Origin: Pontibacter vulgaris
GTDB taxonomy: Bacteria > Bacteroidota > Bacteroidia > Cytophagales > Hymenobacteraceae
NCBI RefSeq assembly: GCF_022758145.1
Contig: NZ_JAJVDH010000003.1
Span: forward strand, 434,001 to 498,000
DNA: 64,000 nt
Reading direction: 5' to 3'
Shown: piece by piece, positions 35,115-43,858 of the stretch
Layout: each line of letters begins with the position of its first letter
How positions within the stretch are numbered: the stretch's first letter is position 1
Notes under the pieces: generated by a model
What the model was told of the DNA's origin: nothing
What the model saw: the letters and a program-made list of their open reading frames with translations, nothing else
The model's database searches: none
Translations under genes and position numbers: made by a program

Positions 35115-36116
35115 ATGCACCGTATCCCAACTTCCCCACCCCATATACTTCCGTTATCTATTGAAGATAAAGACAGGCCGTTATGGTCAGTGATGATTCC
35201 GGTTTATAATTGCGCAAACTATTTAGCCGAAACCTTAAATAGTGTACTATCACAGGCCATGCCGGAGAAAGATATGCAAATAGAAGTTGTTGATGATGCA
35301 AGTACAGATACAGACGTAGAAGCATTAGTAAAACACATCGGCAATAGCAGAGTAAAGTATTTCAGACAGCCAGAAAATGTAGGTAGCCTACGCAACTTTG
35401 AAACGTGCATAAACCGGGCAAAAGGCAAACTGATCCATATACTGCACGGTGACGACAAAGTAAGAACAGGTTATTATTCAGCTATAAGCCAGTTATTCCG
35501 GGATTATCCCGAAGCCGGAGCGGCATTCTGCAGGCATAACTGCATAAATGAAACCGGCCAGCAAGTGTATAGCCAGCCTTCGGAAATGAAGCAACCAGGA
35601 ATATTAAACAACTGGCTTCCGAAGATTGCTGAGCGCCAGCGCACCCAATATGTGGCCATTACAATCAGGAGGGAAGTATTTGAGAAACTTGGAGGGTTTT
35701 ATGGTATAACCTATGGAGAAGACTGGGAAATGTGGGCACGCATAGCAAAGCATTATCCCATAGCCTATACCCCCGCTATGTTAGCTGATTACCGAAAGCA
35801 TTCAAGTTCTATTTCAGAAAACAAATACCGTACTGGCCAGCATATAAAAGATATTGCACAGGCCATAGAACTCATCCAAAGTCATTTACCGCAGAGCCAG
35901 CGAAAAACTATACTTCAGAAATCTAAAAGATACTACGCGCATCATTGCATGAAAATAGCCAATCAGCTTTGGCGAAAGTTACATGACCAGCAGGTAGTTG
36001 ACACACAGGTAAAACAGGTGTTATACCTGCACAAAGAACCATGGCTCTATTGGAAAATTACACAGGTATATATTAAAATTTTCTTGCATACTCTATGGAG
36101 AAAGGTGTTACAATAG
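35115..36116 (+). CDS. Family-2 glycosyltransferase (paralogue of the 33492 gene)
   Basis: A GT-A enzyme of 333 residues, starting at the ATG in MHRIPTSPPHILPL. An in-frame TTG at 35103 is less likely, because the paralogue begins at the equivalent Met. Motifs: SVMIPVYNCANYLAETL, EVVDDASTDTDVE, LHGDDKV and YGEDWEMWARIAKHYP. It has the same length and layout as the 33492 protein. Its last 22 bases overlap the start of the next glycosyltransferase. The upstream 290 bases are strongly AT-rich and may hold its promoter. Confidence 0.88.
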   Translation: MHRIPTSPPHILPLSIEDKDRPLWSVMIPVYNCANYLAETLNSVLSQAMPEKDMQIEVVDDASTDTDVEALVKHIGNSRVKYFRQPENVGSLRNFETCINRAKGKLIHILHGDDKVRTGYYSAISQLFRDYPEAGAAFCRHNCINETGQQVYSQPSEMKQPGILNNWLPKIAERQRTQYVAITIRREVFEKLGGFYGITYGEDWEMWARIAKHYPIAYTPAMLADYRKHSSSISENKYRTGQHIKDIAQAIELIQSHLPQSQRKTILQKSKRYYAHHCMKIANQLWRKLHDQQVVDTQVKQVLYLHKEPWLYWKITQVYIKIFLHTLWRKVLQ

Positions 36117-37153
36117 TAGTTTGTACGTATAATGGTGCGCATCTGCTTCCGGATACCATCCGGCACATTGCGCAGCAACGCGTCAGGTCTACTATTCCAT
36201 GGGAAGTTATAGTAGTAGACAATGCCTCAACTGACAATACATCAGAAGTAGTGCAGCGGGAGTGGGGAAAGTATAATTCTGACACAGCATTCTCTTTGCT
36301 TTACCAACCCACGCAAGGCCTGACTTATGCCCGTGAGCTGGCCTTGGCAAGAGCACGGTACGAATATGTACTGTTCTGCGATGATGATAATTGGTTAAAC
36401 CAGGACTACGTAAGTATAGTTTTCGACCTCATGATACAGCACCCTAGAATAGGGGTACTTGGCGGCCATGGCGAACTAGTCTATGAAAAACTCCCCCCGG
36501 ATTGGGCATCAGCTTTTACTATGTTTGGGAATGGTCCGCAGGAAACATCATCGGGCAAAGTAAAAAGAAACATTGTTTATGGTGCCGGATGTGTGTTAAG
36601 GAAATCAGCTTTCCTTAAGATACTTGATGCCGGATATAAACCATTACTAACAGGGAGAGTGGGCCAAAACCTGAGTTCAGGCGAGGACTATGAACTCTGC
36701 TATGCTATTGCACTAGCTAACTATGATATCTGGTATGACGCAAGATTGCGCTTTAAACATTATATGCCCAAAGAAAGAATAGAATGGAAATATTATGAGC
36801 GCTTTTTTACTGAAGGCATCCAATGCGTTGAAGTGCTTATACCTTATTCTATTATTTTAAATTACGGAGTTAAAAGTTCTTCTCAGTTTTACCTAAAACT
36901 ATTCCGCCTCTTTCTATCTAATATAAAGCAGCTATATCTACTATTGCTTAACAAGTTTAAACACCCGATTAACTCTACAGAAGCTAAAATAAACACACTA
37001 ATGCTTAAGAAAGTATCAGCCAGGTTATGGACTTTCAGGAAGCACCGTGTTATGAAAAACAACTTTGTTAAAATACTTAGCCTTAATCAGAATAAAATGA
37101 GAGATTATGCTGAAAAAGAAGCCAACCTTATACCGTACGAATATTTAAATTAA
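36095..37153 (+). CDS. Family-2 glycosyltransferase
   Basis: A 352-residue GT-A enzyme of the GalNAc-transferase-like type. It shows GVTIVVCTYNGAHLLPDTIR, VIVVDNASTDNTSEV, the metal-binding FCDDDNWLNQDY, a GAGCVLRKSAF loop and SSGEDYELCYAI as the catalytic acid region. The C terminus (about 230-352) is basic and helical and could touch the membrane. It overlaps the preceding gene by 22 bases and is the last gene of the exporter/glycosyltransferase run. A reverse-strand sulfatase-like gene meets it 25 bases downstream. Confidence 0.88.
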   Translation: MEKGVTIVVCTYNGAHLLPDTIRHIAQQRVRSTIPWEVIVVDNASTDNTSEVVQREWGKYNSDTAFSLLYQPTQGLTYARELALARARYEYVLFCDDDNWLNQDYVSIVFDLMIQHPRIGVLGGHGELVYEKLPPDWASAFTMFGNGPQETSSGKVKRNIVYGAGCVLRKSAFLKILDAGYKPLLTGRVGQNLSSGEDYELCYAIALANYDIWYDARLRFKHYMPKERIEWKYYERFFTEGIQCVEVLIPYSIILNYGVKSSSQFYLKLFRLFLSNIKQLYLLLLNKFKHPINSTEAKINTLMLKKVSARLWTFRKHRVMKNNFVKILSLNQNKMRDYAEKEANLIPYEYLN

Positions 37154-37177
37154 AGCCAGTAACGGTTTAGTAACGCT

Positions 37178-39133
37178 TTAGTACCGCTTTTGTAAATTCC
37201 TGTCCTTGTTGCCCGAATGTGCTACCGCCTGCTGCACCACCTGCTGATGATACTGTACCCAACGCGCCAGGCGTTTATGGCTTAACTCTACAAAATCAGG
37301 TATTTCACCAGCCAGGTTATACTTCTCATCCTTATCTTTCCGGAGGTTATATACTTCTGTGGTGTTGCTGGTAGCGTTAAAAATAACCTTTAAATCCTGG
37401 GTGCGGTAACCAAACAGGTAATCTGAATACGGATTCAGGAAGTAAGCTCTGTTGCTGTGTGCCGGGTCGAAAAGACTGGTACCTTGCCAGGCCTGAGGCG
37501 CCGTAAAACCCAATGTTTCCATAATGGTAGGAGCTATATCTATATGGCCTCCAATCTGTGCCTTTTTCTGGCCTTTATATAAAACAGGATTTATGAATAA
37601 TAAAGGTACATGTAAATTTTGCTCGTAAAGCCCGGAGGCATGACCGTACATATTATGTTTGCCAAAAGCTTCGCCGTGGTCTCCTACCACTACAACCAAA
37701 GTAGATGCTGCCAGCCCTCTGCGCTCCAGTTCATCCATTAATTTCCCAAATACGGCATCACTGTGTTGCAGGGCATTCAGGTAACGGTTAAGATCTTTAT
37801 ACTCAACTCCATAATCTTTTTCAGGCCCTGAGGTAAAGTATGGGTAATGTGTCTGCATGGTCCAGAGCGTAGCAAAAAAAGGCTTATTTGCTTTTTGCTT
37901 AGGTATCCACTCCAGGGCCGCATCTACCATACATGCTTCATCTACGCCATCCAGATACTCCCATTGCGAATCAAATTCAGCTTTATTGCAAGGTATAGTC
38001 TGGTAATCTGCCACTTTATCAAACTGCCTTAAAGCCAGGAACTCATTCATGCGCGCAAACTTATTATCTGATGCCTGGAAAAAAGCAGTTCTGTACCCTT
38101 TGCTGTGTAACTCTGAGCTTATAGTTGGCCAATTTATACCTGGGTGCTCCTGCGTGATAGATTCGTATGAAATTTTAGGGTATAAAGACCCCAATATAGA
38201 TACAAGTGCATTATGGGTTGAAGGAATATGCGCGTAGATATCTGAAAACAGCATAGATTGATTTAAGTACCGCTTCAGATTTGGGGTAACATCATACTTC
38301 GGGTTATAGCCTGCCACATACTCTGCAGGCACAGACTCCATTACAAACAAGATCAGGTTTTGTATGCCGGCATTCTTCGCAGCTGGTAATTTAGTTCTTG
38401 CTTTGCTCTGCTCAATTTCATTTGCGCCTGGGAAAGGCTCAAAATCAGCGGGCAGCTCCATGGTAAACAGGTTAGAACTACTTTCTATAGATGAAACACA
38501 GGATGAAATGAAAGCTACCACCGGATTTGCCGTAAGGCCATCCGCTAACTTCTCATTAGCCAACTGAGCTTTACCAGCCACCAAATAAAGCAAGGCAAAA
38601 CCGGTGATACTATAAAATGCATACTTCTTATACCTGAACATGGTAAAGATGCGCCCTAAGCCATAGTATACCATAATTGCTGTAATACCCATAACCAGAC
38701 TTAGAGCCAGCAACTGCATAAAAAACTTTAGTGAAACATTTGCCAGAATTGCGGTTTTGCTATCGTTATTGCCCAGAAAGTCTGAATAGTAAAGCCACTG
38801 GTAATTAAAAGGCACGCCTAATATTCTTACTGCCTTCACATTTACAAGGGCGATCAGGATATGGAGCAATACCAAAGCAAGGTATCCGTAGCCTAAAAAG
38901 TAGAGCATTTTTCGGCTGTTTCTGAAAAAGTATACTAACAGCACTGCCATGGTTCCAATGCCCAAGGCATAAACTACATCGTTGTAACTGGCTACAAAAA
39001 CATTAGCAAGCAGCGAAGGATTTGATAAAGTATAAGCATAGCTTTTATAAATAATCTTACACCTCACGATCATATGCACTAGCATCAGACCAAAGGTCAG
39101 GCTACAGATCCAACGGATTAAATGTTTATACAT
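37178..39133 (-). CDS. Membrane sulfatase/phosphoethanolamine-transferase-like protein
   Basis: A 651-residue alkaline-phosphatase-superfamily membrane enzyme like LtaS, OpgB or EptA. Five N-terminal helices span about residues 1-185. The periplasmic catalytic domain (about 255-620) has the metal ligand strand LILFVMESVPAEYVAGY, the nucleophile region HIPSTHNALVSILGSLYP, and the second metal site VVVVGDHGEAFGKHNMYGHA. Such enzymes move phosphoglycerol or phosphoethanolamine to glycans, or remove sulfate. It lies head-on to the glycosyltransferase run and could decorate its product, but it may be an ordinary envelope enzyme. Confidence 0.85.
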   Translation of the reverse strand: MYKHLIRWICSLTFGLMLVHMIVRCKIIYKSYAYTLSNPSLLANVFVASYNDVVYALGIGTMAVLLVYFFRNSRKMLYFLGYGYLALVLLHILIALVNVKAVRILGVPFNYQWLYYSDFLGNNDSKTAILANVSLKFFMQLLALSLVMGITAIMVYYGLGRIFTMFRYKKYAFYSITGFALLYLVAGKAQLANEKLADGLTANPVVAFISSCVSSIESSSNLFTMELPADFEPFPGANEIEQSKARTKLPAAKNAGIQNLILFVMESVPAEYVAGYNPKYDVTPNLKRYLNQSMLFSDIYAHIPSTHNALVSILGSLYPKISYESITQEHPGINWPTISSELHSKGYRTAFFQASDNKFARMNEFLALRQFDKVADYQTIPCNKAEFDSQWEYLDGVDEACMVDAALEWIPKQKANKPFFATLWTMQTHYPYFTSGPEKDYGVEYKDLNRYLNALQHSDAVFGKLMDELERRGLAASTLVVVVGDHGEAFGKHNMYGHASGLYEQNLHVPLLFINPVLYKGQKKAQIGGHIDIAPTIMETLGFTAPQAWQGTSLFDPAHSNRAYFLNPYSDYLFGYRTQDLKVIFNATSNTTEVYNLRKDKDEKYNLAGEIPDFVELSHKRLARWVQYHQQVVQQAVAHSGNKDRNLQKRY

Positions 39134-39513
39134 GCAGTAAAAATTGGTCAGGGATTAATAATTTACTGATTGGTTTCAGTAATTATACTTATATACGTAA
39201 AGCGATCAGCTGTTAACAGCCTCAAACATAAGCTAGTTTTGTATATACGATAAAAATTATATTCGGCTTAAAAATTAGCGCTGATAGATAAAGCCAGAGG
39301 CAACCAGGGTAAAACAAGGCTGCCTCTTTTGCTTTAAAGTCTTCAAAGTATAATTTATCTCCACGGGACAATAAAATCAGTTTGAACGGACGAATTCAGC
39401 TTAAAACTCATTCATTAAATTAACTATAGCAAAATTCTTCTGCCCTCGTTTGCATAGTTTTGTTAATTTTAAATATAATTTGTAGTATATAGCAGCTACT
39501 TAATACAAAACTT
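39134..39513. other. Non-coding region between two divergent genes
   Basis: 380 AT-rich bases without a gene. They hold promoter sequence for both neighbours, probably with TTTG near 39450 before TATAATTTG near 39475, a spacing slightly off the consensus. A short AGAGGCA/TGCCTCT hairpin lies near 39295-39330. Nothing else was recognised. Confidence 0.4.
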
Positions 39514-40206
39514 ATGAAACAACTTATACTTTTAGCGGGCAGCTTGCTTACTATACTGCATGCCTCTGCCCAAATTCAGCCTAAATCTATTTTTATTAAC
39601 TCGGGCTTTGGCCTGAAGATGGAAAATAGTGGAACAGGGAATTCCAAAGCTTTTCAGATAAGCCCATCGGTGAATTACCTGATTAACGAAAGGTTGTCAG
39701 TAGGATTATTTGTCGCTTATGGTAAAGAATCCATGAATTCAGAAATAAACAGGTCCGTACCTTATAACGGTGGATACTATAGCAGCACCAGCGCCTCTGA
39801 AACTAAATCCAGGTCTTTATATGCGGGCCCTCAGGTACGTTATTACCAGCCTGTTCATGAAAAGATTTTCCTTTTTGCAGAAGCCCGAACGGGCTATGCC
39901 TATCAGTCTAAGGAAGCAAGTGTGTCCAATTCCAGTTACTATAATAATGGGAGCATTCCTCCGACAGGAACAGCTAACGATTACCTGAATACGAAAAGCA
40001 GCTCTGCTGCCATTCAGGCAAATGTGGCGCCAGGTCTGGCGTATTTTATCAAACCAAGGCTTGGTCTGGAACTGAAGGTAAATGTTTTGAACTACACGCA
40101 TGGTATGGATAGCAGCGCTTTACAAGAAGGGGCAGAACAACCCAAGAGTTTTGAAGCCGACTTTAGTTTAAAGAACACAAACTTAGGTCTAAGCTTTTTC
40201 TTCTAA
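39514..40206 (+). CDS. Outer-membrane beta-barrel protein
   Basis: A 230-residue porin-like barrel protein. A signal peptide (1-20, ending LHASAQ) precedes alternating hydrophobic strands such as NERLSVGLFVAYGKESM, RSLYAGPQVRYYQPV and KIFLFAEARTGYAYQ. It ends in Phe (NLGLSFFF), the usual outer-membrane assembly signal. Typical OMP_b-brl size. No ligand can be inferred. It is monocistronic and shares the terminator at 40214-40262 with purE. Confidence 0.75.
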   Translation: MKQLILLAGSLLTILHASAQIQPKSIFINSGFGLKMENSGTGNSKAFQISPSVNYLINERLSVGLFVAYGKESMNSEINRSVPYNGGYYSSTSASETKSRSLYAGPQVRYYQPVHEKIFLFAEARTGYAYQSKEASVSNSSYYNNGSIPPTGTANDYLNTKSSSAAIQANVAPGLAYFIKPRLGLELKVNVLNYTHGMDSSALQEGAEQPKSFEADFSLKNTNLGLSFFF

Positions 40207-40213
40207 TCAAAGC

Positions 40214-40262
40214 AAAAAAGAGAAAAGGCCGCAACTTAAATTTGCGGCCTTTTCTCTTTTTT
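40214..40262. terminator. Bidirectional terminator between the OMP gene and purE
   Basis: The hairpin AGAGAAAAGGCCGCAA...TTGCGGCCTTTTCTCT is flanked by A6 and T6 runs. It serves the convergent forward OMP gene and reverse purE. Confidence 0.85.
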
Positions 40263-40268
40263 AAGTTT

Positions 40269-40793
40269 CTAATCCAGGTCTCTGTCACCCCTTCTCAGTT
40301 CCTCCACAGAGCGCATTACTTTATCTTTCAGGCCGGTTTTATACTTTTCCAGCCTGTCAGCTACGGCAGCATTGGTAGTGCCAATTATCTGAGCAGCAAG
40401 TATACCTGCATTTAAGGCGCCATCCAGAGCAACTGTAGCAACGGGCACGCCACCTGGCATCTGAAGTATAGATAACACGGAATCCCAGCCATCAATTGAG
40501 TTACTTGATTTAACAGGCACACCAATTACAGGAAGTGTGGTTAAGGATGCCACCATACCTGGCAAGTGCGCTGCTCCACCGGCACCTGCAATAATCACCT
40601 TCAAACCTTTTTTGCGGGCCTGCTCTGCGTACTCGAACATGCGGTGCGGCGTGCGGTGCGCCGAAACTATAGTTAGTTCATAGGGTACGCCCAGCGTTTC
40701 CAGAATTTCGGCAGCGGCATCCATTATCTTAAGGTCTGACTGGCTGCCCATAATGATACCTACTAAAGCTTGTGTTGTGTTTTGCTCGGCCAT
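40269..40793 (-). CDS. purE: 5-(carboxyamino)imidazole ribonucleotide mutase
   Basis: PurE class I moves the carboxylate of N5-CAIR to C4, giving CAIR for purine synthesis. The 174-residue protein has the substrate loop GIIMGSQSDLKIM, the SAHRTPHRM motif and the AGAGGAAHLPGM loop, all diagnostic. It is the second gene of a purK-purE operon with three bases between the genes, so the two successive steps are co-produced. This organism therefore uses the bacterial two-step route rather than class II PurE. Confidence 0.97.
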   Translation of the reverse strand: MAEQNTTQALVGIIMGSQSDLKIMDAAAEILETLGVPYELTIVSAHRTPHRMFEYAEQARKKGLKVIIAGAGGAAHLPGMVASLTTLPVIGVPVKSSNSIDGWDSVLSILQMPGGVPVATVALDGALNAGILAAQIIGTTNAAVADRLEKYKTGLKDKVMRSVEELRRGDRDLD

Positions 40794-40796
40794 GGT

Positions 40797-41927
40797 TTAT
40801 GCTTTAACTTTAATTACGTTTTTAATTTGCTCTGCACGCTGCTGCGCTTCTTCTATAGTTTGGCCCAGCACGGTAATGTGTCCCATTTTGCGGGCAGGTC
40901 GGGTATACTTTTTACCATACAAGTGAATGTATACACCCGGCACAGCTAATGCTTCCTGCAAACCTTCATATTTCGCTTCACCATCGTAGCCGGGTTCACC
41001 CAGCAGGTTCAGCATTACGGCAGCGCTTTGTATTTCGGTAGAACCCAACGGCAGGTTAAGTATAGCCCGCAGGTGCTGCTCGTATTGCGATGTGTAGTTT
41101 GCTTTTATAGTATGGTGGCCACTGTTATGCGGACGAGGCGCTACTTCATTCACCAATATAAGCCCGTCTTTGGTCAGGAACATTTCTACGGCAAGTATAC
41201 CTACCATATCAAAGGCTTCAATAACGCGCGTTGCGATCTCTATGGCGTGGCGCTGTAGTTTATAGGCAACATTGGCTGGCGCGAAAAGCGAATCAACCAG
41301 ATTATGTTCCGGGTGGAAACTCAATTCTACTACCGGGAAAGCTGTTACTTCGCCGTTGGCGTTACGGGCAACTATAACCGATATCTCTTTCTCAAAATCT
41401 ACCAGCTTTTCCAGCACACTCGGCTCTTCAAAACCTTTCCCAAAATCGGCTTCACTGGCAATGCGGGTTACACCTCTCCCATCGTACCCTTCGCGGCGTA
41501 GTTTCTGAAAGGCGGGCAGAAAATCTATACTTTGCTCCAGCTCCGCTTTATCTGCCAGTATCTTAAAATCTGAAGTCGGGATGCTGTGCTCACGGAAGAA
41601 CTCTTTCTGAAGGCCTTTGTCCTGAATGGTTTTTACTGTTTTGGCACCCGGGTATACTTTCACACCTTCCTGCTCCAGTTTTTCTAAAGCATCGGCGTTT
41701 ACGTGCTCAATCTCTATTGTAAGAATGTCGCACTGCTTACCAAACTCATAAACCGTATCGAAATCCCGGAAACTGCCTACAAAAAACTCGTTACAGATGT
41801 CCTTGCACGGTGCGTTCTCGTCGGGGTCTAAAACTAACGTATAGATGTTAAAATCGAGCCCGGCCTGCATCAGCATGCGTCCCAGTTGTCCGCCGCCAAG
41901 TATACCAAGCTTTACTTCTCCTTTCAT
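40797..41927 (-). CDS. purK: N5-carboxyaminoimidazole ribonucleotide synthase
   Basis: PurK uses ATP and bicarbonate to form N5-CAIR. It belongs to the ATP-grasp superfamily. The N-terminal LGILGGGQLGRMLMQAG dinucleotide-like fold and the ATP-grasp region (LRREGYDGRGVTRI, EVAPRPHNSGHHTIKA) are clear. The start at 41927 (MKGEVKLGILGGGQ) is preferred over 41957 because family proteins start with the Gly-rich strand. TATTTTTG is present upstream on the reverse strand as a possible promoter box. It is cotranscribed with purE (gap of three bases). Confidence 0.96.
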   Translation of the reverse strand: MKGEVKLGILGGGQLGRMLMQAGLDFNIYTLVLDPDENAPCKDICNEFFVGSFRDFDTVYEFGKQCDILTIEIEHVNADALEKLEQEGVKVYPGAKTVKTIQDKGLQKEFFREHSIPTSDFKILADKAELEQSIDFLPAFQKLRREGYDGRGVTRIASEADFGKGFEEPSVLEKLVDFEKEISVIVARNANGEVTAFPVVELSFHPEHNLVDSLFAPANVAYKLQRHAIEIATRVIEAFDMVGILAVEMFLTKDGLILVNEVAPRPHNSGHHTIKANYTSQYEQHLRAILNLPLGSTEIQSAAVMLNLLGEPGYDGEAKYEGLQEALAVPGVYIHLYGKKYTRPARKMGHITVLGQTIEEAQQRAEQIKNVIKVKA

Positions 41928-42087
41928 AGATGGGTGTTTTGGGTGATTGTTCCTCAAAAATAAGGATTATACTTAAACCTACCCGACCTTACAACAGTAT
42001 TCTGCTTCTGCCGTTAGATAGGCTTTGAATTATATACGCAAAGTATTATATTGATAGCTTAACTTTTCCTGAAACCGCACCAAATTA

Positions 42088-42711
42088 ATGGAAATTATAC
42101 TTGCCACTTTCTCTGCCTTATTTTCTGTAGTCAATCCTTTCGGCGCTATGCCGGTATTTCTTACGCTTACCCAGGACGATACGCCAGCACAACGTAACCA
42201 GCAAGCCCTAAAGGCCTGCTTATACATGGTGGGCATACTGGCAGTATTTTTCCTGGCCGGGCAGTACGTGCTTAACTTTTTCGGTATACGCATCCACGAC
42301 CTGCGCATTGCAGGTGGCCTTATGATTATGCGTGCCGGTTTTGAATTGCTAACGCCCGGAGCCAGTAAAAAGAAAATTTCCTCGGATGTAGTGGAGGAAA
42401 GCCAGATGAAAGAAGACATCTCGTTTACCCCGTTGGCTATGCCGATGCTTTCCGGACCCGGTGCTATTGCGGTAAGTATAGCCATGTATACCACCTCGCT
42501 TTCTTATATGGATATGGCGCTTATACTTGTGGCTATCGTTCTGCTGGCAGCCGTTTCTTATATTATTCTGCGTTTCTCGCACCAGCTTACGCGCTATATG
42601 GGCAAAGCAGGTTTGTCTGCGTTATCCCGCATCATGGGTTTTATTGTGCTTTCCATCGGGGTTAACTTTATAGTTTCGGCTATACATGCGTTGTTTTTTG
42701 CAGGGCGGTAA
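42088..42711 (+). CDS. MarC-family integral membrane protein
   Basis: A 207-residue inner-membrane protein with six predicted helices, matching the MarC/UPF0056 family. Conserved features are FSVVNPFGAMPVFLTLT near the N terminus, GIRIHDLRIAGGLMIMRAGFELL in the second helix pair and FTPLAMPMLSGPGAIAVSIAMYT in the middle. Early claims that MarC causes multiple antibiotic resistance were not upheld, so the function is unknown. An AAGTATAAA word follows immediately at the stop codon. Confidence 0.93.
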   Translation: MEIILATFSALFSVVNPFGAMPVFLTLTQDDTPAQRNQQALKACLYMVGILAVFFLAGQYVLNFFGIRIHDLRIAGGLMIMRAGFELLTPGASKKKISSDVVEESQMKEDISFTPLAMPMLSGPGAIAVSIAMYTTSLSYMDMALILVAIVLLAAVSYIILRFSHQLTRYMGKAGLSALSRIMGFIVLSIGVNFIVSAIHALFFAGR

Positions 42712-42745
42712 GTATAAATCCTCTCTTTTGATGATAACAATCAAC

Positions 42746-42776
42746 TTCTGACAATCGGCAATTTAGCTTATCTTTG
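42746..42776 (+). promoter_or_regulatory. Putative hemE promoter of a leaderless transcript
   Basis: TATCTTTG at 42769-42776 matches TANNTTTG and ends four bases before the hemE ATG. A partial -33 element (TTCTG, 42746-42750) lies 18-19 bases upstream. With the usual spacing transcription would start at or next to the ATG. Confidence 0.45.
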
Positions 42777-42780
42777 TACC

Positions 42781-43827
42781 ATGCAATTGAAGAACGACCT
42801 GCTTATAAGAGCTGCCAAAGGAGAACCTGTTGAGCGCACCCCGGTATGGCTGATGCGCCAGGCCGGCAGAATTTTACCTGAATACAGAGCTGTACGCGAA
42901 AGCCTGAGTGGTTTTAAAGAACTGGTGGAGACGCCCGAGCTTGCCGCTGAGGTAACTATACAACCAGTTGATATACTGGGTGTTGATGCCGCCATTATTT
43001 TCTCTGACATACTGGTAGTGCCTGAGGCAATGGGCTGCACTTACGAGATGATCGAGAAGCGTGGACCTATTTTCCCGAAGACCATCCGTACCGAAGCCGA
43101 TCTTAAAAACCTGATCGTTGCCGACCCACACGAGCACCTGCATTATGTGCTGGATGCTATTAAGGTTACTAAAAAAGCTTTGAATGGTCGTGTTCCTTTA
43201 ATCGGTTTTGCCGGAGCTCCCTGGACTATACTTGCTTACATGGTAGAAGGCAGCGGTTCTAAAACGTTCTCGCATGCACGTGGCATGTTGTATACTAACC
43301 CTACGCTGGCGCACCAGTTGCTCCGTATGATTACGGATACAACTATAGCTTATTTAAAGGCCCAGGTAGAAGCTGGCGCCAACTTAATTCAGGTATTTGA
43401 TTCGTGGGCTGGTATACTTTCGCCTGCCCATTACCGCGAGTTCTCTTTGCCATACATCAGCGAGATCTGCAACGCCATCCGTAATGTGCCGGTAACGGTA
43501 TTTGCTAAAGGTGCTTTCTTTGCGCTGGAAGATTTCAGTCAACTGAACTGCGAAACCATCGGCTTAGACTGGAATATGGATATCCGTACATCCAGAGCAC
43601 AGGTTGGACCTAACAAAACCTTGCAGGGTAACATGGACCCATGCCTGCTTTACAGCTCTTTCGACAAGATCGAGAAAGAAACCAAAAAGATGCTGCAGGA
43701 GTTTGGACCGCAACGCCATATCGCCAACCTTGGACACGGCGTTTACCCGGATACTGATCCTGAGAAAGTAAAATGCTTTGTACAGACAGTGAAGGAATAC
43801 GGAAGTGCGGTAAATAATGCCTCATAG
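42781..43827 (+). CDS. hemE: Uroporphyrinogen decarboxylase
   Basis: HemE removes four carboxyl groups from uroporphyrinogen III to give coproporphyrinogen III in heme synthesis. The 348-residue cytosolic protein has the N-terminal signature [19 protein letters not shown], the [16 protein letters not shown] loop, a central [13 protein letters not shown] and the C-terminal [12 protein letters not shown]. All match the family, as does the length. The outer-membrane gene follows by 31 bases, so the two may be cotranscribed, although the functions are not related. Confidence 0.98.
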   Translation: MQLKNDLLIRAAKGEPVERTPVWLMRQAGRILPEYRAVRESLSGFKELVETPELAAEVTIQPVDILGVDAAIIFSDILVVPEAMGCTYEMIEKRGPIFPKTIRTEADLKNLIVADPHEHLHYVLDAIKVTKKALNGRVPLIGFAGAPWTILAYMVEGSGSKTFSHARGMLYTNPTLAHQLLRMITDTTIAYLKAQVEAGANLIQVFDSWAGILSPAHYREFSLPYISEICNAIRNVPVTVFAKGAFFALEDFSQLNCETIGLDWNMDIRTSRAQVGPNKTLQGNMDPCLLYSSFDKIEKETKKMLQEFGPQRHIANLGHGVYPDTDPEKVKCFVQTVKEYGSAVNNAS

Positions 43828-43858
43828 TTATACCTTCGCAACCTCAAACCATAACTGA

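Noticed and set aside
28990-37153. Low AAGTATA density as proof that the polysaccharide locus is foreign
   Set aside because: dnaK and the amidohydrolase gene are also poor in the word, so density alone does not separate native from acquired DNA.
39160-39185. Inverted TTACTGA/TCAGTAA repeat as a regulatory site
   Set aside because: It is short, AT-rich and single, and could easily occur by chance.
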